Source of the DNA: CAYUKK01 sp964445305
GTDB taxonomy: Bacteria > Acidobacteriota > Aminicenantia > Aminicenantales > UBA8522
Assembly: GCA_964445305.1 (NCBI GenBank)
Contig: CAYUKK010000234.1
Location: 1 to 20,394 of the forward strand
Length of the DNA stretch: 20,394 bases
Reading direction: 5' to 3'
Shown here: positions 1-6,069 of the stretch, piece by piece
Layout of the letters: every line of letters starts with the position of its first letter
Position numbering within the stretch: position 1 is the stretch's first letter
Notes under the pieces: model-generated
Databases searched by the model: none
What the model was told of the DNA's origin: nothing
What the model saw: only the letters and a program-made list of their open reading frames with translations
Translations under genes and position numbers: made by a program

Positions 1-138
1 ATGGTTTATTGGGGAGTGCTGGGTGTGTTCAAGAGCCTTGGTTACGTCGGGTTTCTTAGCGCCTTTCTTGGTTCCTGGGGGCCCAACCTTGTTTTCGGCC
101 TGACCGGCCTTTACCTCCTCTTCCGCCTCCGCACCTAA
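1..138 (+). CDS. LptF/LptG-family LPS export permease, C-terminal end only
   Basis: Forty-five codons are open from the first base to a TAA at 136-138. The residues include GYVGFLSAFLGSWGPNL and end in a hydrophobic helix followed by LLFRLRT. This matches the last transmembrane helices of the YjgP/YjgQ (LptF/LptG) permeases, which usually end in a P-rich loop, a W-x-P-N helix and a short basic tail. Family members are about 350-400 residues, so the ATG at base 1 is almost certainly internal and the gene begins before the window. Known role of the family: inner-membrane part of the LptBFG ABC transporter that extracts lipopolysaccharide for export. LptF and LptG cannot be separated from this fragment. 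Its stop codon overlaps the left end of a repeat element. Confidence 0.7.
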   Translation: MVYWGVLGVFKSLGYVGFLSAFLGSWGPNLVFGLTGLYLLFRLRT

Positions 139-314
139 AAATGGGGACAAAAATGGGGACAGTTTACATATTTACCATATTTTTTTGCTAAAAAAATGGG
201 GACAGAAAAACGGGGGCTGCCTATATATTTGCGATATTTATTAAAGGATTTATCTAGCCAAAGGGGAAAAATTAGGTAATTGGATAAAGCGTCCCCAATT
301 TTGTCCCCAATTTT
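137..314. repeat. MITE/REP-like element, copy A, with doubled ends
   Basis: The left end is the 12-mer AAAAATGGGGAC twice in tandem (137-148, 149-160). The right end is GTCCCCAATTTT twice in tandem (291-302, 303-314). The two 12-mers are inverted repeats with one mismatch. The interior is AT-rich and aligns with copy B at 885-1041 in the same orientation: both share the stretch after GGGGACAG up to TTTACCATATTT, then TTTGCGATAT, and near the end GGGGAAAAATTAGGTAA and GGATAAAGCGTCCCCAATTT. Copy A has a further GGGGACAG inside (about 197-204). It fills the gap between two convergent genes. Short TGGGGACAG-ended repeats are often tied to REP-associated Y1 transposases; no transposase is visible here, so mobility is inferred. 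Confidence 0.75.
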
Positions 315-328
315 GCCAATTTTGGAGG

Positions 329-814
329 CTACATTTTATACTTGCCGAAGTCTTCGGGCTTGAGGTTCTCCAGCCACTGCCGCAGCTTCTCGGAATCCTC
401 GAGGTTATCGTCGAACTTAAGGCTCTGCGCCCGCCGGACAACCTCGTCCTCGACGAAAATGGGCGTTTTCATCCGGAGAGCGAGGGCGATAGCGTCGGAG
501 GGCCGGGAATCGATGAGGACGGGTTTATCCTTGTATCGACAGTGGATGATAGCGTAGAAGGTGTTGTCGCGGACGTCGTTGACGACGATTTTTTCCACTT
601 CAACCTCGAGCTTTTCCAGGATGTTCTTCATCAAATCATGGGTCATGGGCCGAGGGGTGGGGATGTTCTCGATGGTCAAGGCGATGGCGTTGGCCTCGAA
701 GACACCGATCCAGATGGGCAGAATCCGATCCGTCCTCGGGTCCTCAAGGACGACGATGGGCATCTTGGAAATCGGGTCAACGACCAAGCCCTTGATTTTC
801 ATCTCGATTTCCAT
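329..814 (-). CDS. Bifunctional nuclease (DUF151/BFN) family protein
   Basis: The 161-residue product fits the bifunctional nuclease domain family (DNase/RNase activity reported for some members; structural prototype from Thermotoga). Visible family hallmarks are LPIWIGVFEANAIA near residues 32-45, PRPMTHDLM near 54-62, and DSRPSDAIALALR near 102-114, the most conserved block. The protein is soluble, with no signal peptide. The start ATG at 814 is preceded by GAGGAG at a suitable distance, and a sigma70-like promoter lies at 843-871. Length is usual for a short bacterial member. The gene sits alone between two direct repeat elements, convergent with the permease end and downstream of endonuclease Q on the same strand. 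Family assignment is firm; the cellular substrate is not known. Confidence 0.9.
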   Translation of the reverse strand: MEIEMKIKGLVVDPISKMPIVVLEDPRTDRILPIWIGVFEANAIALTIENIPTPRPMTHDLMKNILEKLEVEVEKIVVNDVRDNTFYAIIHCRYKDKPVLIDSRPSDAIALALRMKTPIFVEDEVVRRAQSLKFDDNLEDSEKLRQWLENLKPEDFGKYKM

Positions 815-842
815 CGCCTTTCTCCTCAGCGCTTATACATCT

Positions 843-871
843 AATATAGGATTCGCCGTCGTCCTTGTCAA
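843..871 (-). promoter_or_regulatory. Sigma70 promoter of the bifunctional nuclease gene
   Basis: On the minus strand TTGACA (866-871) is followed by a 17-base spacer and TATATT (843-848). That is a perfect -35, an optimal spacer and a 5/6 -10. The predicted start is near 836, giving a leader of about 20 bases with a GAGGAG ribosome-binding site. The -35 lies only 13 bases from the edge of repeat copy B. Confidence 0.8.
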
Positions 872-884
872 GGAAACGCATTGG

Positions 885-1041
885 AAAATGGGGACAGTTT
901 ACATATTTACCATATTTATTTTGCTAAAAAAACGGGAACAGCCTATAAGAAAAATGAAGATACGAATTTGCGATATCTATCAAAGAATTTATTTAGCCAG
1001 CAGGGGAAAAATTAGGTAAATGGATAAAGCGTCCCCAATTT
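885..1041. repeat. MITE/REP-like element, copy B
   Basis: This element begins AAAATGGGGACAG and ends GTCCCCAATTT, with single ends unlike copy A. Orientation matches copy A, so the two flank the nuclease gene as direct repeats. Differences from copy A are concentrated in the middle, around 925-965, where the GGGGACAG and GGGGGCTG of copy A are replaced. It ends five bases before the stop codon of the endonuclease Q gene. Confidence 0.75.
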
Positions 1042-1046
1042 AAATT

Positions 1047-2339
1047 TTAAAAGAGGTTGAGCTGGCCGCTTTCCATCTTGTCGGGAAGCTCTTTATCGAA
1101 GAGGCTGATTTTTCCGTAGAAGCCATCGTGGCCGGGGATGATTCTAACCACTCCTTTCCTCATCCGCTCGATTCCCAGCCCAACCCTGTCTGGCTGGAAG
1201 CGGCAGAGCTCCTCGACCGGAACTTCCGTGAGGATGCGGTGTTCGTTGCCGAATTCATGGATGAGGCGAAAATAGATATCCCACACGCTCTGGCATTCTG
1301 GGGTCTTGTCGATGGCTTCAGCGATGACCTCGTTAAGGGGGATCAAATTCTTGAAGGGAACTCTTGATGGCGGTCGGACGCCTTCCTCGCGGTCAGCCAG
1401 CTCCTCGACCCGGTGCATCACGCCGATGGTGAGCTTCTTGCCGCACTCGGGACAGAGGTCGCGATGAGCGATGGATTCTTTCGGCGAAAAAACAACACCG
1501 CACTTGCGATGGCCGTCGTAATGGTATTTCCCTTCCTCGGGGAAAAACTCGATCGTGTAAAGGAACTTATCCGGGTTTCGGCTCCGCAGGGCTTCGACCA
1601 TCCCCCTAAAGCTAAAATCCGTATCGAAAACATTGGCTTCACGGCCCAGCCGTGACGGCGAATGGGCATCGGAGTTGGAGACGAGAGCATAGCGGTCGAG
1701 GGCTGAAAGTCGCCAGTTCATCGCTGGGTCAGAGGAAAGCCCTGTCTCTAAGGCAAAAATAAACGGGGTCATTTCCTCGAAGCATTCCTCGATGGAGTCG
1801 AAACCCGAGTTGGCTCCAAAAAGGGAAAACCAGGGCGTCCAGATATGAGAGGGGATGACAACGCAGCGAGGGCAGAGGTCGGCGACGACACGGACAAAAT
1901 GCTTGGCGTCCATTCCGAGGATGGGGCGGCCATCCGAGCGGAGGTTCCCCAGCCCGGCCAAACGAGAGTTGATTTTTTCGACGGATTCGAAATCCGGAGC
2001 CAGCAGGAGGAGATGGATTTTCCGGACTTTGCCCTTCTTAGAATAGATGAAGCTTATTTCCGTCGACAGGATGAAGTGGACATCGTCGGGGGCGAGCGAT
2101 ATTCCCCGGAGATAGCCGTTAGCGGGAGGAAGGGCGTTGCGTAGCCGGAAGAATCCGTTCCCGGCCGGCTCGAGCTTCTCCTTGGTCAGGAAGAACCATT
2201 CAGGGTGGGTGAAATCGCCCGAGGCGACGAGCGAAATACCCTTCACTTTGGCCCAATAGGCGAGGTTGTCGAAAGTCATGTCTCGGGAGGTAGCGCGGCT
2301 GAACTTGGAATGGATGTGGAGGTCGGCGATGAATTTCAT
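1047..2339 (-). CDS. Endonuclease Q-like PHP-domain nuclease
   Basis: Numbered from ATG at 2339, the 430-residue protein starts with a PHP metal-binding motif DLHIHS (H8, H10), then SGDFTHP (D42, H45) and NSDAHS (D224, H226), expected metal ligands of the PHP fold. A zinc-ribbon segment follows, HRKCGVVFSP then LCPECGKKLTIGV (about 277-307), and a C-terminal helical part. This order and length match endonuclease Q, which nicks DNA 5' of deaminated bases (hypoxanthine, uracil) and abasic sites. The last residues, GQLNLF, fit the bacterial beta-clamp-binding pattern QLxLF. A longer reading would use TTG at 2345; ATG at 2339 is preferred because GGAGG lies about 10 bases upstream and it gives the usual N-terminus. 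Role: DNA repair in the cytoplasm. Confidence 0.88.
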   Translation of the reverse strand: MKFIADLHIHSKFSRATSRDMTFDNLAYWAKVKGISLVASGDFTHPEWFFLTKEKLEPAGNGFFRLRNALPPANGYLRGISLAPDDVHFILSTEISFIYSKKGKVRKIHLLLLAPDFESVEKINSRLAGLGNLRSDGRPILGMDAKHFVRVVADLCPRCVVIPSHIWTPWFSLFGANSGFDSIEECFEEMTPFIFALETGLSSDPAMNWRLSALDRYALVSNSDAHSPSRLGREANVFDTDFSFRGMVEALRSRNPDKFLYTIEFFPEEGKYHYDGHRKCGVVFSPKESIAHRDLCPECGKKLTIGVMHRVEELADREEGVRPPSRVPFKNLIPLNEVIAEAIDKTPECQSVWDIYFRLIHEFGNEHRILTEVPVEELCRFQPDRVGLGIERMRKGVVRIIPGHDGFYGKISLFDKELPDKMESGQLNLF

Positions 2340-2495
2340 GGGCAATAAGCCTCCAGTTTATAGAATAAAAGTGGACATTGCAACTACCGTTATTTTGGTT
2401 ATTCCCCCCTCGCGAGGGTGAAGTGGTTCTGAGGTAAACTGCTGTATGAGCCCGCCCAACTTGCCGCGGGGAAATCCATCAAAAAATCCAAAATA

Positions 2496-2522
2496 TTGGA
2501 TGAAATTCAAAAATTTGAATAA
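2496..2522 (+). repeat. AT-rich block shared with the 20098 locus, possible activator site
   Basis: TTGGATGAAA, then two variable bases, then CAAAAATTTGAATAA. The same two words occur at 20098-20125, with three bases between them. Both lie about 70-80 bases before a sigma54 promoter, a distance used by enhancer-binding activators. It contains small inverted repeats (TTCAAA/TTTGAA; ATCCAA/TTGGAT from just upstream). An alternative is that it is a remnant of a duplicated gene end, since the other copy encodes the last residues of the preceding gene. Confidence 0.45.
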
Positions 2523-2602
2523 AAAGAGTTCCGACCCCCCGGCACGCGTTTCGTAAATTGTTGATTTTATTAAATTTACTATTTAGAAGGCAATCTATAA
2601 AC

Positions 2603-2619
2603 TTGGCACGCTTTTTGCT
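2603..2619 (+). promoter_or_regulatory. Sigma54 (RpoN) promoter of the TonB-dependent receptor
   Basis: TTGGCACGCTTTTTGCT matches the sigma54 consensus TTGGCACG-N4-TTGCT at every defined position. The invariant GG (2605-2606) and GC (2617-2618) are exactly ten bases apart. The predicted start is near 2630, giving a leader of about 130 bases. An overlapping TATAAT (2621-2626) exists but has no good -35, so a sigma70 alternative is weak. Confidence 0.87.
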
Positions 2620-2654
2620 TTATAATTAATTGATTCCCGCAGGGATTTGTAAAT

Positions 2655-2664
2655 AAGGAGGTGA
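2655..2664 (+). promoter_or_regulatory. Orphan anti-16S Shine-Dalgarno in the receptor leader
   Basis: AAGGAGGTGA is a perfect complement of the bacterial 16S rRNA 3' tail (CACCUCCUU core), stronger than the site used by the receptor itself (GGAGG, 2750-2754). No ATG, GTG or TTG follows at 5-12 bases. The next ATG is at 2684, about 20 bases away. The same sequence occupies the same relative place at 20260-20271. A ribosome standby or regulatory role is inferred. Confidence 0.55.
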
Positions 2665-2683
2665 GAATCAAAAAAAAATCCAC

Positions 2684-2764
2684 ATGACAAAGGCTATTAG
2701 GTTGGAGCGAAAAAAGTTTTCGCTCCTGGGATTAGGGAAAAAGAATGAAGGAGGAAATGGATGA
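2684..2764 (+). CDS. Possible 26-residue leader peptide coupled to the receptor
   Basis: ATG at 2684 opens 26 codons (beginning MTKAIRLERKKF, basic) and stops at TGA 2762-2764, overlapping the receptor ATG as ATGA. It runs through the leader hairpin. A still shorter frame from GTG 2661 ends at TGA 2685-2687, also overlapping this ATG as ATGA. The distance to a Shine-Dalgarno sequence is poor (about 20 bases), so translation is uncertain and the overlap could be chance. Confidence 0.25.
   Translation: MTKAIRLERKKFSLLGLGKKNEGGNG
2704..2726 (+). promoter_or_regulatory. Leader hairpin before the receptor gene
   Basis: Perfect 10-bp stem: GGAGCGAAAA (2704-2713) pairs with TTTTCGCTCC (2717-2726) around the loop AAG. 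No T-run follows, so it is not a classic terminator. It starts 47 bases after the orphan Shine-Dalgarno sequence; the comparable hairpin at 20309-20328 starts 46 bases after its own. Possible roles: RNA stability, attenuation or translational control. Confidence 0.6.
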
Positions 2765-5700
2765 ATAACTGGAAAAGAAATTCCTTGGCTGTGCTGGGAA
2801 TTCTTCTTCTCACCGGCCTCCTCTCCGCTCAAGGGCCTGCTCCTTCGGGAAGAATCTATGGCACGGTTACCGACCAAGATGGAAACCCGCTTCCCGGCGT
2901 GGCTGTTGAAGCGACAAGCCCCAGCCTCGTTGGGAAAGCGTCGACGGTGACGGATGTGAGCGGCATTTACCGCTTGTTCGCCCTCCATCCAGGAACGTAT
3001 AGAATTACGTTTACCCTGCAGGGGTTCAAGCCGTTAATCCGGGAGGGAATCGTCATCACCATCGACCAGACACTCAAGCTCGATGTCACCCTGGAGATGG
3101 GAGCTCTGGAAGAGGAAGTGACCGTCATCGGCAAATCGCCGCTCATCGACGTCAAGAGCACGACCAAGGGCATGACCCTGAGCAAGGAGATGTTCGAGGT
3201 TCTGCCCAGAGGCCGGAACTTCGATAGCCTGGTCACCGCAGTCCCCGGTGTGAACTACGAGCCCTGGGCGGGCGGTCTTTCAGTCGACGGGGCCACGGTT
3301 GCTGAGAACATCTATTTTATTGACGGCAGCAACGTCATGAGAGTCGATACAGGACGTCCCCAGCAGAGCGCTGTCTTCGAGTTCGTTGACGAAGTCAAGA
3401 TTATTGCCAGCGGCTACGGTGCTGAGCACGGCGGCGCTCTGGGAGGTGTTGTCAGCGTCATCACCCGTCAGGGAGGGAACGAATTCCACGGCGAGCTCAT
3501 CGGCTATTACTCGGGGTCGATGTTGAGCGGCACTTATCGTGATGAGCTCCGCCTTAACCCTTACAACATCATGATAGCCGAATACGTCAACTACCAGACG
3601 GGTAAGAACATGGTCACCTCGACGGGGCAGCCGCTCTATCCCGGGAAAGACAAGGTCAACAGGTACGAAGGCGGCTTCAGCCTGGGCGGTTACATCCTCA
3701 AGGACAGGCTGTGGTTCTTCGGATCCGTCCTCCCTGTCTATCAAACCCAGGTCAGGAAGGGAGTTTTCCTGGCGAAACCAGATTTTACCCAGGATTACAC
3801 CCGGAAGGACTACGCTTATAATTTTTCGGCCAAGCTCACCGCCCAACCAGTCGGGTTCATGCGCGTGGGCGCTTCCTTCGTCAACAACTTCACCAAATTC
3901 AGGGGCAATTTGCCCGCTCAAGATGGAACGAGTAGCTACACTGACCCCACTCTGACCAAGTACGGCTGGGATTACCCCAATTATTCGGCTAACGCCTTCG
4001 CCGACTTCACCTTCGGGAATAACTTCATGGTTAACATGCGCGGCGGCCGGTTCGCCTATGACACGACGAATCAGCAATATAAGGCTGATGTTCCAAGGCA
4101 GTACCACACAGGGGATGGAATTGGAATATTTGTTGCCACAACCGACCCCCTCTATCGCGTAAGAGGCTGGCAGACCAGACCGAGAATCTATGAAACCAAG
4201 AAATACCTCCACTACAAGAACTACTTCAACTCAGATTTCACCTATTATCTGAACCTCGGCGGAGAGCACGCCTTCAAGTGGGGTGTCGAATGGGTCAGAC
4301 AGGGTGAAGATGTGGATAGCACGATCAGCTCCGAATTCCCCGAGGTCTTCCTGAACTGGAACAGACCGCTCATTCTCGGTGGTCAGAACTTGGGCCAGGG
4401 AAAGTATGGCTATTACGAAGTCCGCGGGAGCAAAGTCACCGGTCCCTTTGGCGAGTGGTATGACGTCTATAACGACCGATGGGCAATCTACCTCCAGGAT
4501 AGCTGGACTATCGCTGATAAGTTCACCCTCAACGTTGGCATCCGGGCCGAGAGCGAGTACGTGCCGCCTTATTCCGAGGATCCTTCCATTCCGGCCGGGT
4601 TCAGGCCGCTCGAATTCGACTTCAACGAGAAACTCTCGCCTCGGATCGGGTTCATCTATGACGTTTTTGGTGACGCCAGCCTGAAGATTTTTGGTTCTTA
4701 TGGCCTCTACTACGACGTCATTAAGACCTACATGGCGGCCCATTCCTACGCTGGGTTCAAGTGGAAGAGCGCCTACTACACGCTCGACACATTGAATTGG
4801 CCGGAGATCGGAGTCGGAGGCAACTTCCCGGGCACGCTCATAACGATTTTCGACTGGCGGCACCCCTCTTTTGAATCCACCGACCCGGACTTAAAGCCAG
4901 TTAGCCAGAGAGAGATTTCCTTCGGCGCTGAGAAGATGCTCATGGAGAATCTCTCCTTCACGGCCCGCTTTGTCCAGAAGCACCTCCGCTACATCATCGA
5001 GGACGTGGGCGTCATCGTGCCCGGTGTAGGAGAAGTCTACTACGAATGTAACCCCGGTTACGGCTATTCGCTCCATCAGGGTAATGGCACGGGCAAGTTC
5101 GACCCCAAGTATCCTGAAACTCCAAGGGCCAAGCGCGAGTACTATGCCCTCAACCTCAGCCTGGACAAGAGGCTGGCTAACAACTGGTTAGCCGGTTTCT
5201 CCTACACCTGGTCGAGGCTGGTGGGCAACTGTTCAGGCCTGGGCGCCACCGACGAGTACGGACGGGTGAGCCCCTATGTCGAGAGAATGTTCGACAACTG
5301 GGCCATGGCTTATACCAAGAACCTGGAAAAAGTCGATGGCCCGCTGATGACCGATCGACCCCACTTCTTCAAGTTCTACGGCGCTTACACCTTCCCGTTC
5401 CGGCTGACTGTTGGCGCTGTTCTTAACGCCATGAGCGGCACGCCGTTTACGGAAACATGGAGCATTCTCGGCACGTACTGGTATCCCTTCAATCGACACT
5501 ACTACAGGGATGAGTCGGGCAACCTCAAGCGCAAGCGGACGCCTTTTCATTGGTTTGCCAACGTTTACGCTGAATACAACCTGAGGCTCGGGAGGTACAC
5601 GCTCAACTTCAACGTCAATGTTGACAATGTGTTCGATGTCAAAACAGCCCAGAGGCTCTACAACTACAGAACGCTTTATGGGCTCAATGTTACCGAGGAT

Positions 5701-5838
5701 GAGGTCCTGTCCAAGAACTGGGATCTGACGGTTCCAAGCGCTTCCTATCGTAACTACACTCAGGATCCAAGGTGGATGATGAAGATGAATTTCTATGGCC
5801 CGATTTCGGCCAGGCTGGGAGTTAAGTTCATCTTCTAA
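2761..5838 (+). CDS. TonB-dependent outer-membrane receptor with carboxypeptidase-regulatory-like domain
   Basis: The 1025-residue protein has a signal peptide (basic MNNWKRN, hydrophobic to about 22, cleavage near LSAQ). A carboxypeptidase-regulatory-like beta-sandwich follows (about 30-112; GRIYGTVTDQDGNPLPGV, TDVSGIYRL, PGTYRI). Next is the TonB plug (about 115-240; EEEVTVIGKSPLID, LPRGRNFDSL, YFIDGSNV, and GGALGGVVSVITRQGGNEFHG), then a long barrel ending in KFIF with the terminal Phe usual for BamA-inserted proteins. This is the Oar/SusC-like layout common in Acidobacteriota. Known role: TonB/ExbBD-driven import of large substrates; the substrate here cannot be read. Start ATG 2761 has GGAGG six bases upstream. 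It stands alone, behind a sigma54 promoter and before a strong terminator. Confidence 0.93.
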   Translation: MNNWKRNSLAVLGILLLTGLLSAQGPAPSGRIYGTVTDQDGNPLPGVAVEATSPSLVGKASTVTDVSGIYRLFALHPGTYRITFTLQGFKPLIREGIVITIDQTLKLDVTLEMGALEEEVTVIGKSPLIDVKSTTKGMTLSKEMFEVLPRGRNFDSLVTAVPGVNYEPWAGGLSVDGATVAENIYFIDGSNVMRVDTGRPQQSAVFEFVDEVKIIASGYGAEHGGALGGVVSVITRQGGNEFHGELIGYYSGSMLSGTYRDELRLNPYNIMIAEYVNYQTGKNMVTSTGQPLYPGKDKVNRYEGGFSLGGYILKDRLWFFGSVLPVYQTQVRKGVFLAKPDFTQDYTRKDYAYNFSAKLTAQPVGFMRVGASFVNNFTKFRGNLPAQDGTSSYTDPTLTKYGWDYPNYSANAFADFTFGNNFMVNMRGGRFAYDTTNQQYKADVPRQYHTGDGIGIFVATTDPLYRVRGWQTRPRIYETKKYLHYKNYFNSDFTYYLNLGGEHAFKWGVEWVRQGEDVDSTISSEFPEVFLNWNRPLILGGQNLGQGKYGYYEVRGSKVTGPFGEWYDVYNDRWAIYLQDSWTIADKFTLNVGIRAESEYVPPYSEDPSIPAGFRPLEFDFNEKLSPRIGFIYDVFGDASLKIFGSYGLYYDVIKTYMAAHSYAGFKWKSAYYTLDTLNWPEIGVGGNFPGTLITIFDWRHPSFESTDPDLKPVSQREISFGAEKMLMENLSFTARFVQKHLRYIIEDVGVIVPGVGEVYYECNPGYGYSLHQGNGTGKFDPKYPETPRAKREYYALNLSLDKRLANNWLAGFSYTWSRLVGNCSGLGATDEYGRVSPYVERMFDNWAMAYTKNLEKVDGPLMTDRPHFFKFYGAYTFPFRLTVGAVLNAMSGTPFTETWSILGTYWYPFNRHYYRDESGNLKRKRTPFHWFANVYAEYNLRLGRYTLNFNVNVDNVFDVKTAQRLYNYRTLYGLNVTEDEVLSKNWDLTVPSASYRNYTQDPRWMMKMNFYGPISARLGVKFIF

Positions 5839-5859
5839 TCGTCTCTCAAGTCGAAGCTC

Positions 5860-5899
5860 AAGCCCGCCTCCCCGCCGGGGGAGGCGGGCTTTTTTATTT
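5860..5899 (+). terminator. Rho-independent terminator after the receptor
   Basis: A 14-bp perfect stem, AAGCCCGCCTCCCC (5860-5873) with GGGGAGGCGGGCTT (5878-5891), around the loop GCCG, followed by a T-rich tail TTTTTTATTT. It begins 22 bases after the receptor stop codon. Confidence 0.93.
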
Positions 5900-6017
5900 C
5901 TCCGGAAATTGATACATGAAATCAAAATTTGGAGGTGAGCTATTTTCCAGCTATTTTAATTCAATAAGAAGATTGTGCCGGGGGTAAGAGGGAAAGTAAG
6001 ATAAGTCCACAGCATTA

Positions 6018-6026
6018 TGATATAAT
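6018..6026 (+). promoter_or_regulatory. Extended -10 promoter of the first sulfatase-like/TPR gene
   Basis: TGATATAAT is a perfect extended -10 (TG-N-TATAAT). No recognisable -35 lies 16-18 bases upstream, as is common for extended -10 promoters. The predicted start is near 6033, about 37 bases before the ATG. The paralogous gene at 17754 has the same kind of promoter. Confidence 0.6.
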
Positions 6027-6069
6027 CTCAAGTGAGAAAAATAGAAAATATTTTTGAGATTCTTCGAGG

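Larger units (their letters stand above)
2340..2760. other. Long regulatory gap before the TonB-dependent receptor
   Basis: This 421-base stretch separates divergent genes and holds no convincing gene. Bases 2346-2495 show only a 12-base palindrome CCCTCGCGAGGG (2407-2418). Then come an AT-rich block shared with 20098-20125, a sigma54 promoter (2603-2619), an orphan Shine-Dalgarno sequence (2655-2664), a 10-bp hairpin (2704-2726) and the receptor's own ribosome-binding site GGAGG (2750-2754). Composition is clearly more AT-rich than the flanking genes. Confidence 0.8.

Noticed and set aside
2407..2418. 12-base perfect palindrome CCCTCGCGAGGG
   Set aside because: Too short and GC-simple to assign; not near a promoter or gene end, and no second copy seen in the window.
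3280..4212. Long minus-strand ORF of 310 codons inside the receptor gene
   Set aside because: Antisense shadow of the well-supported TonB-dependent receptor frame; no ribosome-binding site or family resemblance.
5916..5987. 23-codon ORF between the receptor terminator and the first sulfatase-like gene, with GGAGGTGA (5931-5938) inside
   Set aside because: No ribosome-binding site before its ATG, no promoter upstream, and no recognisable peptide; the GGAGGTGA lacks the hairpin and sigma54 site of the other leaders.
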